Below, piece by piece: positions 34,763 through 47,198 of a DNA stretch of 64,000 nucleotides. The notes below the pieces were generated by a model, which worked only from the letters and a program-made list of their open reading frames with translations, did no database searches and was not told where the DNA came from. Each line of letters starts with the position of its first letter. Positions within the stretch are counted from its first letter, which is position 1. The position numbers and the translations under genes are program-made. Source of the DNA: Sphaerimonospora cavernae (GTDB lineage: Bacteria > Actinomycetota > Actinomycetes > Streptosporangiales > Streptosporangiaceae); contig NZ_JBHMQT010000033.1 in assembly GCF_042435035.1 (NCBI RefSeq), positions 124,001 to 188,000 of the forward strand, given 5' to 3'.

Positions 34763-36529
34763 TTACTCGACGCCCAAGCTCGGGAAGTCGTACATGTCGA
34801 AGGCGCCGGTGACGTAGACGTTGGTCAGGCCCTTGCCCCGGAGGGTCAGCGCCTTCGCCCACACCGCGGGCAGCACGTAGGCGTTCTCCATCACCTTGCG
34901 GTCGATCTCGCCCCAGATGGCCTCACGCTTGGCGACGTCGGTCTCGGCGCTGGCCTGGTCGATCAGCGCGTCGATCTCGGGGCTCTTGATGCTGAGGTTG
35001 TAGTTGCCGGACTCGCGGATCGTCCGGCTGTCCACGATCTGCGACAGGAAGCCGAAGCCGTCGTTCCAGTCGGCCTGCCAGCCGTGGGCGGCCAGTCCGA
35101 TGTTGTTCTTCTTGGTGTAGGCGGGCTTGCCGGCGTAGCTGCCGAAGTACTCGCTGGTGGGGAACCCCTTCAGGGTCAGCTTGATGCCGACCTTGGCCAG
35201 CGCCTGCTGCATCGACTCGGCGGCCGCCTGCTCCTTCGGACGGTCGGAGCGGAAGGTCATCGTCGTCTCGAACCCGTCGGGCTTTCCGCAGGCCGCGAGG
35301 GCCGCCTTGGCCTTCTCCACGTCACCGGTGCCGGTCGGGTAGAGGTCGAGCTTCTGCCAGCCGCCGATCGACGGCGGCATGAGGCCCGTGGCGATCTCGC
35401 CGGAGAGCTCCCCGCCGTAGGCGTTCTGCAGGCCCACCCGGTCGGCGGCGTAGATGACCGCCTTGCGGCACTCGACGTTGTCGAGCGGCGGGTTGTCGTC
35501 GAGGATCGGGATGTACCAGGTGCGCGGGGAGGTCGGGTTGTCGGCCCGGGCCTTGAGCTCGGGGTCACCCATGATCGTCCCGACTGCCGCGGCCTGGACG
35601 CCCGTGCCGGCGATGTCGACGTGCAGGTCACCCGCGATGATCCGGTTGTCCAGGTCGTTCGCCTCGACGCCGAGCTGGACCTCGTACCGGTCCGGCAGCG
35701 CCTTGCGGACCGGGTCGGTCGCCGGGTCCCAGTTGGGATTGCGCACCAGGGTGTACTGCTTGCCCTCCTCGACCTTCTCGAACATGTACGGGCCGGAGGC
35801 GACGGGGTGCTGGCGGTACTTGATGCCGGTGTCCTTGTCCTTCGGCACCGGGACCGTCGCGGGGAGCACGGCGAACTGGTCGAAGCCGCCGAAGGGCTTC
35901 TTCAGGTGGAAGACGATCGTCTGGTCGTCCGGCGTCTCGATCGCGGAGTCGGTGTTGACGTCCGGCGTCTTGTAGACGCTCTTGAAGTCCTTCGGCAGGT
36001 CCAGGTAGTCGTTGAAGTAGGTCGGGCCGTTGACGAACGTGTCCTTGTCGAGCTGGCGCAGCACGGCGTACTTCACGTCCTTGGACGTGATGGGGGTGCC
36101 GTCCTCGAACTTGAGGCCCGCGCGCAGCTTGTAGGTCCAGGTCTTGCCGCCGTCGGTCGCCTCGCCGAGGCTCTCCGCCAGGTCGGGGACGAGTTCGCGG
36201 CCCTTCGCGCCGGGGGCGAGGTTGTAGGTCACCAGCGTCCGGCTGTAGATGCGCAGGAAGTTCCAGGACATGGCGTAGTAGGTGTCCCCTGGGTCGATGG
36301 AGTCCCACGCCTCGGTGACCGCCATCTTCAGTGTGCCTCCCTTCTTGTCGGAGGGGTTCACCACGTTCTCCACCGCGGCGTTGAACTCCGGCTGCGGGCC
36401 CTGGGCCGCCGCGTTGCCGGTGTCACCCGTGCCGGTGCTCTTCTCGCTGCCGCCGCCGCAGGCCGACAGACCCAGGCTCATCGCGACAGCGGCGGCCAGA
36501 AGGGCCGACGAGGCGTATCTCTTTCTCAT
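34763..36529 (-). CDS. oligopeptide ABC transporter substrate-binding lipoprotein
   Basis: 588 aa extracellular peptide-binding protein (SBP family 5). Lipoprotein signal with lipobox LGLSAC (Cys24) anchors it to the membrane. Family features: GKTWTYKLRAGLKFEDGTPI in the first lobe and YNLSIKSPEIDALIDQA near the C-terminus. The ligand is likely a di- or oligopeptide, not identifiable from sequence. AAGGGG lies before the ATG. It is the second gene of the operon, after oppC, an order differing from the classical Opp layout where the binding protein comes first. Confidence 0.94.
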   Translation of the reverse strand: MRKRYASSALLAAAVAMSLGLSACGGGSEKSTGTGDTGNAAAQGPQPEFNAAVENVVNPSDKKGGTLKMAVTEAWDSIDPGDTYYAMSWNFLRIYSRTLVTYNLAPGAKGRELVPDLAESLGEATDGGKTWTYKLRAGLKFEDGTPITSKDVKYAVLRQLDKDTFVNGPTYFNDYLDLPKDFKSVYKTPDVNTDSAIETPDDQTIVFHLKKPFGGFDQFAVLPATVPVPKDKDTGIKYRQHPVASGPYMFEKVEEGKQYTLVRNPNWDPATDPVRKALPDRYEVQLGVEANDLDNRIIAGDLHVDIAGTGVQAAAVGTIMGDPELKARADNPTSPRTWYIPILDDNPPLDNVECRKAVIYAADRVGLQNAYGGELSGEIATGLMPPSIGGWQKLDLYPTGTGDVEKAKAALAACGKPDGFETTMTFRSDRPKEQAAAESMQQALAKVGIKLTLKGFPTSEYFGSYAGKPAYTKKNNIGLAAHGWQADWNDGFGFLSQIVDSRTIRESGNYNLSIKSPEIDALIDQASAETDVAKREAIWGEIDRKVMENAYVLPAVWAKALTLRGKGLTNVYVTGAFDMYDFPSLGVE

Positions 36530-36639
36530 TGGTTGACACCCCTTGTGGATGGGAGTTGGGGAACTGTGCGGATCAACCGAGCGGATCAGCTGGGCAGATC
36601 AACTGTGGAGATCGGCCGGGGAGCCGGCTGGGACGGAGA

Positions 36640-37641
36640 TCAACGGGACGACTTGGGGTCGAGCGCGTCGCGCAGACCATCGCCGAAGAGGTTGAAGGCC
36701 AGCACGGTGATGAAGATCGCCATGCCGGGGAAGAACATGAAGTGCGGCACCGTGTAGTAACGGACGGCCGCCGACAGCATCCCGCCCCACGTGGCGGTGG
36801 GCGGCTGGATGCCCACACCGAGGAACGACAGCGCCGCCTCGAACAGCACATTGGTCGGGATCAGCAGCGTCGCGTAGATGAGGATCGGCGCGATCAGGTT
36901 GGGCAGGATCTCCCGGAACAGGATGTACGGCCCGCGGGCGCCGAGGCTGCGGGCGGCGTCCACGAACTCCCGCTCCCGCAGGGAGAGCGTCTGCCCCCGG
37001 ATGATCCGCCCGATGTAGGGCCAGTTGAAGAAGCCGATGACGAAGATCAGCAGGAGGATCCGGAGCGTGTCGCCCTTCACCGCGAGCTGGGTCTCGAACT
37101 GGGCGAGCACGCCGACCAGCGCGAGCGCGAGGACCAGCAGCGGGAAAGCGAGGAAGACGTCCATGACGCGGCTGATCAGGGTGTCGACCCAGCCACCGAA
37201 GTAGCCCGCGGTGATACCCATGATCGTCCCGATGACGAGCGACAGCAGTGTGGCGAAGAAGGCCACGAGCAGCGAGATCCGCGCGCCGTACAGAACCCGG
37301 CTGAACAGGTCGCGCCCGTTGACCGGCTCGACGCCGAACAGGAAGTCCGCACTGATGCCGGTGCCGCCCTTGGGCTGCATCGTCAGGGTGTCGATCATCT
37401 CCTGGTGGAACTCGTTCGGCGGGTGCCCGAACCAGTTCACGAGGATCGGCGCGAAGATCGCCACCAGGATCAGGAAGATGATCACAAAGCCGCCGCCCAT
37501 CGCGACCTTGTCGCGTTTGAGGCGCGTCCACGCGATCTGGCCGAGTGAACGGCCCTGGATGGCTTTGGCGCCCGCGCCCTGAGAGACGGCTTCCGGTGCG
37601 GCGTGCTGCTCGTCACCGGAGACGTCGAGCGGTGCGGTCAT
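36640..37641 (-). CDS. oligopeptide ABC transporter permease (OppC/DppC type)
   Basis: 333 aa. An N-terminal cytoplasmic extension (QGAGAKAIQGRSLGQIAWTR) precedes six helices; residues 80-115 form the usual external loop (HPPNEFHQEMID). The EAA loop is FVDAARSLGARGPYILFREI. It heads the operon oppC-SBP-oppB-oppD-oppF. The 245 bp upstream (37642-37886) contain an AT-rich stretch at 37770-37870 where the operon promoter probably lies, but I could not settle on -35/-10 boxes. Confidence 0.93.
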   Translation of the reverse strand: MTAPLDVSGDEQHAAPEAVSQGAGAKAIQGRSLGQIAWTRLKRDKVAMGGGFVIIFLILVAIFAPILVNWFGHPPNEFHQEMIDTLTMQPKGGTGISADFLFGVEPVNGRDLFSRVLYGARISLLVAFFATLLSLVIGTIMGITAGYFGGWVDTLISRVMDVFLAFPLLVLALALVGVLAQFETQLAVKGDTLRILLLIFVIGFFNWPYIGRIIRGQTLSLREREFVDAARSLGARGPYILFREILPNLIAPILIYATLLIPTNVLFEAALSFLGVGIQPPTATWGGMLSAAVRYYTVPHFMFFPGMAIFITVLAFNLFGDGLRDALDPKSSR

Positions 37642-37886
37642 GTGCTGTCAGCCCCCTGGATCCCAGACGACGTTGTCCAAGAAGGTCCGATGGGTATGCG
37701 GACCCCCGGAGGCAGAATCTATGGCCTGAGCTGGGATGACCAGTCCCCAGGGGCACCCTGTGGCTCAACTGTGATTGACGCGAAACTCATTCGTGTTGAT
37801 CTTGAATAAACTATCTTGGCTTGATCTCGGTTGTGTCCCGGAACCGTGACATTGCACAAGATCTGTAACACTGTCCCAGAATGCGG

Positions 37887-38438
37887 TCAGCTGATGCCGC
37901 GCCGCTTGAGGATCTCCTCGATGTCAGAGAAGTCGTCAGAGGGCGGCGCCGACTTGACGGGCCCTGACTTGACGGGCCCAGACTTGACGGGCCCAGACTT
38001 GCCCGAGCCGATGCTCCCGGTGGTCGCGGGTCCGGTGGTCGCGGGTCCGGTGGTCGCGGGTCCGGTGGTCGCGGGCCGCTCCACCTGACGCGGCTCGGTC
38101 TTCCCCGTCGTGCCCGCACCGCGGGCCCGGGACAGGGCGCGGCCGCGCATGGCGCCGGAGACGACGAAGAGCACGGCGGACAGCCCGGCCAGGACGACCC
38201 CCGCCCAGACCACGGGCGAGAGCACCAATCCGGCGACGAAGCGGACGGCGGCGGAGCCGATGTCCCACAGCGTGCGGTGCGCACCGGTCAGATAGGCGGC
38301 CAGTGGCAGCAGCGACCACGCGGTGGCGCGCAGGCCTGCTGTCGCTCCCCTGCGGCGGAAGGCCAGGAAGCTGAGGACGATCCCGACGGCTGTGAGTCCG
38401 GCGCAAAGCGGCAGCCACGCGATCTGGTCATATGTCAT
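37887..38438 (-). CDS. conserved actinobacterial membrane protein with repeat tail
   Basis: 183 aa from ATG 38438. Three hydrophobic helices (LPLCAGLTAVGIVLSFLAF, WSLLPLAAYLTGA, VVWAGVVLAGLSAVLFVVSG) are followed by a repetitive cytoplasmic tail and a conserved end DFSDIEEILKRRGI. Relatives in streptomycetes are often labelled cellulose synthase, which nothing in this sequence supports. The tail is built from two 15-bp minisatellites (37951-38077) encoding ATTGP and SGPVK units. No operon partner; function unknown. Confidence 0.82.
   Translation of the reverse strand: MTYDQIAWLPLCAGLTAVGIVLSFLAFRRRGATAGLRATAWSLLPLAAYLTGAHRTLWDIGSAAVRFVAGLVLSPVVWAGVVLAGLSAVLFVVSGAMRGRALSRARGAGTTGKTEPRQVERPATTGPATTGPATTGPATTGSIGSGKSGPVKSGPVKSGPVKSAPPSDDFSDIEEILKRRGIS
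37951..38077. repeat. two 15-bp minisatellites in one gene
   Basis: gacttgacgggccc(a/t) in three units (37951-37995) plus a partial, and cggtggtcgcgggtc in four units (38018-38077). Both are in frame in the membrane-protein gene on the minus strand. Confidence 0.9.
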
Positions 38439-38561
38439 GACGAACCCCTCGTCTCGTACGGCGTTCTTCCATCCTGGCACGCCATACGGCCCTCCGCCGG
38501 GGCCGGTCCGGACGGTGAGCGGAGGGACGAGCGGGCCCGGCCGGGCGGACAGGCGAGGCGA

Positions 38562-39203
38562 TCAGACGACGAGCGAGCGGAGCAGTTCCACGTCCACGTG
38601 CCGCAGCGACGGCATGACGACCCGTCCGGGCGCCTGGGCGATCGGCAGGACGCTCGGTACGGCGACCACCCGGCAGCCGGCCGCCGTCGCCGACGCGACC
38701 CCGTTCGGCGAGTCCTCGAGCACGATGCAGCGCGCGGGGTCGGCCGACAGCAGGCGGGTCGCCGTGAGGTAGGGCTCGGGGTGGGGCTTGGTCCGGGTGA
38801 CGTCGTCGGCCGTCACGATCACCTCGAAGTGCTCGCGGCCGACGAACTTGAGCACCGCGTCGGCGATCGCCCGCAGGGATGAGGTGACAAGTCCGGCGCG
38901 GATCCCGTGGTCGGCCAGCTCACGCAACAGCTCGACCGCCCCCGGCATGGGCGCCACGCCCGCCGCCAGGCGCCGCTCCATGCCGTCCATCAGCCACGAT
39001 CCGATGACGACCGGGGCCACGTCGGCCCCGGTCAGCTCCAGCATGTAGGCGATGCTCCGTTCCCACGAGCCGCCGACGAGCCGCTCCTGGTGCTCCGGCC
39101 CCCACGACCCGCCGAGGCGGGTGACCACCTCGCACTCGACTTCGAACCACACCCGCTCGGTGTCGACGAGCAGACCGTCCATGTCGAACAGCACCGCGTC
39201 CAC
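38562..39203 (-). CDS. HAD-superfamily hydrolase (subfamily IA)
   Basis: 213 aa cytosolic phosphatase. Motif I FDMDGLLVDTE (nucleophile Asp7, acid Asp9), motif II LVTSS, motif III lysine in TRTKPHPEPY, motif IV VLEDSPNG. The cap (residues 15-80) is the alpha-helical C1 type of beta-phosphoglucomutase/sugar-phosphatase relatives; substrate unknown. It starts 36 bp after metH on the same strand and may be co-transcribed with it, an arrangement common in actinomycetes. Confidence 0.91.
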   Translation of the reverse strand: MDAVLFDMDGLLVDTERVWFEVECEVVTRLGGSWGPEHQERLVGGSWERSIAYMLELTGADVAPVVIGSWLMDGMERRLAAGVAPMPGAVELLRELADHGIRAGLVTSSLRAIADAVLKFVGREHFEVIVTADDVTRTKPHPEPYLTATRLLSADPARCIVLEDSPNGVASATAAGCRVVAVPSVLPIAQAPGRVVMPSLRHVDVELLRSLVV

Positions 39204-39239
39204 GTCGCCCCTTTCCCCCGACTTCCCAGAACTTTCCTG

Positions 39240-42707
<3,468 letters not shown>

Positions 42708-42713
42708 GGGGGA

Positions 42714-42779
42714 AAGACTATCGGCACGCCCGTCAAAGCCGCCGAACGTGCCTCCCCGCTCCCCCCAGCGAATAGTCTT
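42714..42779. promoter_or_regulatory. divergent metH / PAC2 promoter region
   Basis: AAGACTAT (42714-42721) and ATAGTCTT (42772-42779) are inverted copies 50 bp apart. Each contains a TAGTCT box reading outward or inward; the left one lies 7 nt before metH ATG on the minus strand, the right one 42 nt before the PAC2 GTG. Confidence 0.4.
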
Positions 42780-42820
42780 GGACTTGACCATACGTCCCGT
42801 GGGCCAGTGAGGGAGGCGGC

Positions 42821-43675
42821 GTGATCGAGCTCGAAGGGCTCCCAGAGCTCGTCGACCCGGTGCTGATCGCCGCGTTCGAAGGGTGGAACGACGCCGGCGA
42901 GGCGTCGAGCGGAGTGCTCGCTCACCTCGAGGCGGAGTGGAAGGCGACACCGCTCGTCGAGCTGGATCCGGAGGACTACTACGACTTCCAGATGACCCGT
43001 CCCATCGTGGAGATGGGCGACGGTCTCACCCGGTCCATCACCTGGCCGACGACGCGGCTGCTGCTGGCTCGTCCGCCGGGTGCCGAGCGTGACGTGGTGC
43101 TGCTGCGCGGCATCGAGCCCAACATGCGCTGGCGGTCGTTCTGCGCGGAGATCGTCGGTCTGTGCCAGGACCTGGGAGTGGAGTTCGCCATCCTGCTCGG
43201 CGCGCTGCTCAACGACTCCCCGCACACCCGGCCGGTGCCCATCGTGGGCTCGGTGAGCGACCCGGGCATGGCCCGCTCGCTCAACCTCGAGCCGACCAAA
43301 TACGAAGGCCCCACGGGCATCGTGGGCGTGCTGCAGCACACACTCGGCCATGCCGGGCTGCGTACGGTCTCCCTGTGGGCGTCGGTCCCCCACTACGTCG
43401 CCCAGCCGCCGAACCCGAAGGCCACGCTGGCGCTGCTGCGCCGCATCGAGGACGTCCTCGACGTCCCTGTGCCGTACGGCGACCTGGCCGAGGAGGCTCG
43501 AGCCTGGGAGCACGGCGTCGATGAGCTCGCATCGCAGGACAGCGAGGTGGCCGACTACGTCAGGGAGCTGGAGGAGCGCAAGGACGCGGCCGAGCTCCCC
43601 GAGGCGAGCGGGGACGCCATCGCGGCCGAGTTCGAGCGTTACCTGCGCCGCCGCGACCGCGGCACCGACCGCTGA
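42821..43675 (+). CDS. PAC2 family protein
   Basis: 284 aa member of the PAC2 (proteasome assembly chaperone 2-like) family; actinobacterial members have no settled function. Typical motifs: LIAAFEGWNDAGEASSGV near the N-terminus, VLLRGIEPNMRW and the central LGALLNDSPHTRPVPI. The last about 60 residues are acidic and helical. GTG 42821 follows GGGAGG. Divergent from metH, as in mycobacteria (Rv2124c/Rv2125). A short stem cccgc-ctaa-gcggg at 43701-43714 may end its transcript. A proteasome role is tempting from the name but unproven. Confidence 0.92.
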   Translation: MIELEGLPELVDPVLIAAFEGWNDAGEASSGVLAHLEAEWKATPLVELDPEDYYDFQMTRPIVEMGDGLTRSITWPTTRLLLARPPGAERDVVLLRGIEPNMRWRSFCAEIVGLCQDLGVEFAILLGALLNDSPHTRPVPIVGSVSDPGMARSLNLEPTKYEGPTGIVGVLQHTLGHAGLRTVSLWASVPHYVAQPPNPKATLALLRRIEDVLDVPVPYGDLAEEARAWEHGVDELASQDSEVADYVRELEERKDAAELPEASGDAIAAEFERYLRRRDRGTDR

Positions 43676-43715
43676 GCCGGCGTTTGCGAAAGGTTGGCCT
43701 CCCGCCTAAGCGGGC

Positions 43716-43745
43716 ATCGTCTTCTCTGTGATCGTCTTCTCTGTG
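43716..43745. repeat. 15-bp perfect tandem repeat upstream of def
   Basis: atcgtcttctctgtg twice, then a partial third copy (atctt). Non-coding, 26 bp before the deformylase start. Confidence 0.85.
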
Positions 43746-43770
43746 ATCTTCGTCGCCGCGGGGAGCGTGC

Positions 43771-44250
43771 ATGGCCGTACGGCAGATCCTGATGTTCGCC
43801 GATCCGGCGCTGCGCGCCCCGGCCGAGCCCGTCACCACCTTCGACCGGTCGCTGCGTGATCTCGTCAAGTCGCTCACCGCGACGCTGCGTGCCGGTCCCG
43901 GCCGGGCCGGGCTCGCCGCGCCGCAGATCGGGGTCCCGCTCCGGGTGATCGCCTACGCCGTCGAGGGCAGGGCGGGTCACGTCGTGAACCCGCGCCTGGA
44001 GCTTTCGGCGCGGACCGTGGTGGCCGACGAGGCGTGCCTTTCCGCGCCCGGCGTCTGGTGGCCCAGGGAGCGGTCGTTCTCCGCCGTCGCCCGCGGCAGG
44101 GACATGTACGGCAGGCCGGTGACGCTGCGGGCGATCGGCACCCTGGCCCGGGTCCTCCAGCACGAGGTCGATCACCTGGACGGCGTGCTCTTCATCGATG
44201 ATCTGCCCGCCGAGGAGCAGCAGCGCTTCCACTCCGAAATTTCCGGGTGA
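43771..44250 (+). CDS. def: peptide deformylase
   Basis: Removes the formyl group from nascent polypeptides; Fe/Zn metalloenzyme. 159 aa. Motif 1 AGLAAPQIG, motif 2 DEACLSAPG and motif 3 QHEVDHLDG are present; the metal ligands are the motif 2 cysteine and the two motif 3 histidines. Motif 2 reads EACLS where most family members have EGCLS, a Gly-to-Ala change next to the metal cysteine, so this may be a divergent second deformylase rather than the main enzyme. Not linked to fmt here. Confidence 0.9.
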   Translation: MAVRQILMFADPALRAPAEPVTTFDRSLRDLVKSLTATLRAGPGRAGLAAPQIGVPLRVIAYAVEGRAGHVVNPRLELSARTVVADEACLSAPGVWWPRERSFSAVARGRDMYGRPVTLRAIGTLARVLQHEVDHLDGVLFIDDLPAEEQQRFHSEISG

Positions 44251-44427
44251 TTTATCCCTACATAGTCGCATTTCTCGTATGACGCTTTCGCGTTTCCGAG
44301 CAATTCGGGCATTTCGCTAGACATTTCGGTCGACATGTGACCGGTTCGCGACCTGCAGGAATAGCCGGGCCGGGCGCGGGGGACTACCGATGCATCCTCC
44401 CGACGGACCTTTCCTGGGAGGGCGCAT

Positions 44428-45171
44428 TTGCCAGCGATCACACGCCGGTCATTCCTGTCGGCCGGAAGCGGAATCGCCTTGGCGGTCCTGAGCGGCGCGC
44501 GGGCCGAGGCCGGCGTGGCGGGGACGGCGGCGGACGGGCCGTCGCGCCCCCGCATCCGCACCAGGGACGAGTGGGACGCCGTCGCGCCGAAGAGCAAGGC
44601 CATCGTGCTCGACACCCCGCCGGACCGGATCGTCATTCACCACACGGCCACGGCCAACACCACCGATCTGAGCCTCGATGCGGCCTACCGGCTCTCCCGC
44701 GCGATCCAGCGCTACCACATGCGGCACAACCGCTGGGCGGACATCGGCGAGCAGCTCACGGTCAGCAGGGGCGGCCACATCATGGAGGGCCGCAACCGGA
44801 CGCTGCCCGCGATCTCCCGGGGCGGCAACGTGGTGGGCGCGCAGGCCGCCGGCCACAACCGCCACACGCTCGGGATCGAGACCGAGGGCACCTATACCGC
44901 CGAGCTGCCCCCGCCCGCCCAGCTCGCCTCGCTGACCACGTTGCTGGCCTGGCTCTGCTCGACCTACCGGCTCGACCCCGAGGTCGCCATCATCGGTCAC
45001 CGCGATCTCAACAAGACCGCCTGCCCCGGTGACCGCTTCTACGCATACCTGCCGGAACTGCGGGCGGGGGTGGCCCGCAAGCTGGGCCGCCGCCGCCCGC
45101 CGGAGGACGAGCCGCCGGACGGCGAGCCGCCCGATCCGGACGAAACCGACGACGCGCCGGAAGACCGGTGA
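44428..45171 (+). CDS. secreted N-acetylmuramoyl-L-alanine amidase (PGRP/amidase_2)
   Basis: 247 aa cell-wall hydrolase. N-terminus ITRRSFLSAGSG is a twin-arginine signal, predicting export by the Tat system encoded at 3764-4990. Zinc ligands of the amidase_2/PGRP fold are visible: IVIHHTATAN, the GHNRHTLGIETEG strand and IIGHRDLNKTACPGD (His and Cys). The C-terminal about 35 residues are an acidic Pro/Asp/Glu tail. Start TTG 44428 has GGGAGGG 6 nt upstream. The 177-bp leader was inspected for a c-di-AMP (ydaO) riboswitch and none was recognised. Confidence 0.9.
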   Translation: MPAITRRSFLSAGSGIALAVLSGARAEAGVAGTAADGPSRPRIRTRDEWDAVAPKSKAIVLDTPPDRIVIHHTATANTTDLSLDAAYRLSRAIQRYHMRHNRWADIGEQLTVSRGGHIMEGRNRTLPAISRGGNVVGAQAAGHNRHTLGIETEGTYTAELPPPAQLASLTTLLAWLCSTYRLDPEVAIIGHRDLNKTACPGDRFYAYLPELRAGVARKLGRRRPPEDEPPDGEPPDPDETDDAPEDR

Positions 45172-45186
45172 GCGGCCTGCCGTCAT

Positions 45187-45228
45187 CGGTCAGAGGGCGC
45201 CGGTCAGAGGGCGCCGATCAGAGGGCGA
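45187..45228. repeat. 14-bp tandem repeat at the mshC 3' end
   Basis: Three units of cggtcagagggcgc (third one degenerate) run from the intergenic space into the mshC stop codon at 45218. Confidence 0.8.
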
Positions 45229-46429
45229 TGCCGAGGAGCGCGTCGGCAGTGTCACGGACCAGCCCGGGGGCGGTGGCGTCGTCCCCCTCTGCCGCCGCCC
45301 ACGCGTCAATGAGCTCGAGCGCCCCGGACGCGTCCAGGTCGTCGGCCACCCGCTCACGCACCGCCGCCAGCAGGGCCGCGCCGTCCGGTCCGGCGGGCCG
45401 GGCCGCCGCCGTCCGCCACCGGGCCAGCCTGGCCTCGGCCTCGGCGAGCTGTGACGGTGTCCACTCCCAGTCGGCTCGGTAGTGGCGGGCCAGCAGCGCG
45501 AGCCGGATGGCCATCGGGTCGGCTGTCTCCCGCAGCCGGGACACGAACACGAGGTTGCCCCGGGACTTCGACATCTTCTCGCCGTCGAGGCCCACCATGC
45601 CGGCATGCACGTACGCCCGTGCGAACGGCCACTCACCGGTGGCCACATGCCCCTCACAGGCGCCCATCTCATGGTGGGGGAAGATCAGGTCGGAGCCGCC
45701 GCCGGCGACGTCGAAGCCGCTGCCGAGGTTGCGCAGCGCGATGGCGGTGCACTCGACATGCCAGCCCGGGCGGCCGCGGCCGAACGGTGAGGGCCAGGAG
45801 GGCTCCCCGGGGCGCTCACGCCGCCACAGCAGCCAGTCGAGCGGGTGACGCTTGCCCTCGCGCCCGGGATCCCCGCCCCGCTCGGCGAACAGTTCCAGCA
45901 TGGTCTCCTCCGGCAGTCCCGAGACGGCTCCGAACTTGGGTGCCGCCGCGACCGGGAAGTAGACGTCCCCGTCGATCTCGTAGGCGGCGCCCCGCTCGGC
46001 GAGCCGGCCGATCAGGTCCGTGATCTGCTCGATGACCTCGGTGACGCCGACGTACTCGCGGGGCGGCAGGATGCGCAGCGCCTCCATGTCGGACCGAAAC
46101 AGCTCGATCTCGCCCTCGGCGAGCTCCTGCCAGTCCCGGCCCGTCGCCTCGGCACGTTCCAGCAGGGGGTCGTCCACGTCGGTGGCGTTCTGCGTGTAGT
46201 GGACGTCGTGGCCGGCGTCCCGCCAGACGCGGTTGACCAGATCGAAGGCGAGATAGGTGTTCGCGTGCCCGAGATGGGTCGCGTCATATGGCGTGATGCC
46301 GCAGACGTACATCCGGGCCTCCCCGGCCGGTGCGGTCTCGCGGATCTCACGTGCGGCGGTGTCGTACAGCCGGAGCGGTAGACCTGAACCGGGCAACTTG
46401 GGGATATTCGGGACAGACCACGATCGCAT
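45218..46429 (-). CDS. mshC: cysteine-GlcN-Ins ligase MshC (mycothiol synthesis)
   Basis: ATP-dependent ligase joining L-cysteine to GlcN-inositol, the third step of mycothiol synthesis; derived from cysteinyl-tRNA synthetase. 403 aa. Zinc/ATP motifs YVCGITPYDATHLGHANTY (HxGH type) and GEKMSKSRGN are intact; the protein lacks the tRNA-binding C-terminal domain of CysS, and its WHVECTAIALRNLG supplies another zinc ligand. ATG 46429 is supported by TAGGCT 7 nt upstream. Its position after the uppP operon matches mycobacteria (Rv2130c). Confidence 0.94.
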   Translation of the reverse strand: MRSWSVPNIPKLPGSGLPLRLYDTAAREIRETAPAGEARMYVCGITPYDATHLGHANTYLAFDLVNRVWRDAGHDVHYTQNATDVDDPLLERAEATGRDWQELAEGEIELFRSDMEALRILPPREYVGVTEVIEQITDLIGRLAERGAAYEIDGDVYFPVAAAPKFGAVSGLPEETMLELFAERGGDPGREGKRHPLDWLLWRRERPGEPSWPSPFGRGRPGWHVECTAIALRNLGSGFDVAGGGSDLIFPHHEMGACEGHVATGEWPFARAYVHAGMVGLDGEKMSKSRGNLVFVSRLRETADPMAIRLALLARHYRADWEWTPSQLAEAEARLARWRTAAARPAGPDGAALLAAVRERVADDLDASGALELIDAWAAAEGDDATAPGLVRDTADALLGIAL

Positions 46430-46436
46430 GGTCTGA

Positions 46437-46442
46437 AGCCTA
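46437..46442 (-). promoter_or_regulatory. -10 box of mshC
   Basis: TAGGCT on the minus strand, 7 nt before ATG 46429. It lies just upstream of the end of the NRDE gene, so mshC need not depend on read-through. Confidence 0.45.
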
Positions 46443-46457
46443 TCCGCTTGGTGCGGT

Positions 46458-47198
46458 TCAGCCGGTCTCGACCTGATGCCAGGAGGACAGGTCATCCGGC
46501 AGCGGGCAGAAGTCGTAGCGCATGCCGCGCTCGGCCAGGGCGACCAGGGTGACCGACAGGCTCGCGAAGACCCGCCCGTCGGGCAGCATGTGCCGCACCA
46601 GCAGGGCGCGGGGATCGTCGCCGGGCAGCGCGGCCTGGGAGGTCAGGCGCAGCCACTCGCCCCAGAAACGCGCCGGCGAGCAGTCCTCCCGCCACCGCGG
46701 CCGTGCCTCGGCGGCGAACCTGGGCAGGAACCACGACGCCCGGGGGTTGCCGTCGCCGCGTTCCCAGCCCGAGTTGACCACCATGTGCAGGCCCGGAGGC
46801 AGCTTGTCCTCGGTGAGGCCATCGCCGTCCCAGCTCCACAGGCGCACCCCGTCGAGCCCGCCGACCAGCAGATGAAACGGGTCATAGCGATCCAGTTCCA
46901 CCGGCGGGAGCTCGCCTGTCTCGGCGGCCAGCAGCGGGAGTTCGCCGCGCGACCGGCGAGCGGCGGCAGGCGCCGGGACGCCTCGGCCGTTGAGCAACGC
47001 GGCGACCCGTGGCACGGCCGGGTGGGTGGCCAGCCAGGTGCCCCCGGCCTCCAGGTCCCGGCCGCCGATCAGTCCAGGGTGATCGGGCCAGTGCCGCGCG
47101 GGGGACATCCAGGGGCGGCTGACGATCTCGTCACGCACACCGGCGAGGAGCACCGGTGCCGAGGCCTCCGGATCGACGCTCACGATGACCGTACACAC
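46458..47198 (-). CDS. NRDE (TANGO2-like) family protein
   Basis: 246 aa. Start GTG 47198 gives Met-Cys-Thr at the N-terminus, with Cys2 the candidate Ntn-type nucleophile of this family; GGAGGG stands 8 nt upstream. The family's Asn-Arg-Asp-Glu motif is here GVRDEIVSRPW, and GGRDLEAGGTWLA is well kept. Eukaryotic TANGO2 is linked to haem or lipid handling; bacterial roles are unknown. Ends 28 bp before the mshC start. Confidence 0.85.
   Translation of the reverse strand: MCTVIVSVDPEASAPVLLAGVRDEIVSRPWMSPARHWPDHPGLIGGRDLEAGGTWLATHPAVPRVAALLNGRGVPAPAAARRSRGELPLLAAETGELPPVELDRYDPFHLLVGGLDGVRLWSWDGDGLTEDKLPPGLHMVVNSGWERGDGNPRASWFLPRFAAEARPRWREDCSPARFWGEWLRLTSQAALPGDDPRALLVRHMLPDGRVFASLSVTLVALAERGMRYDFCPLPDDLSSWHQVETG

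Noticed and set aside
37887..38438. Annotation as cellulose synthase
   Set aside because: The product is a 183-residue three-helix membrane protein without any glycosyltransferase motif.
42708..42820. Possible cobalamin riboswitch upstream of metH
   Set aside because: Only 113 bp separate metH from the divergent PAC2 gene and no B12-box sequence is visible; a -10 box 7 nt from the ATG points to a leaderless mRNA.
44251..44427. Possible c-di-AMP (ydaO-type) riboswitch before the secreted amidase
   Set aside because: The class regulates wall hydrolases in actinobacteria, but I could not find its conserved G-rich junction motifs in this 177-bp leader.
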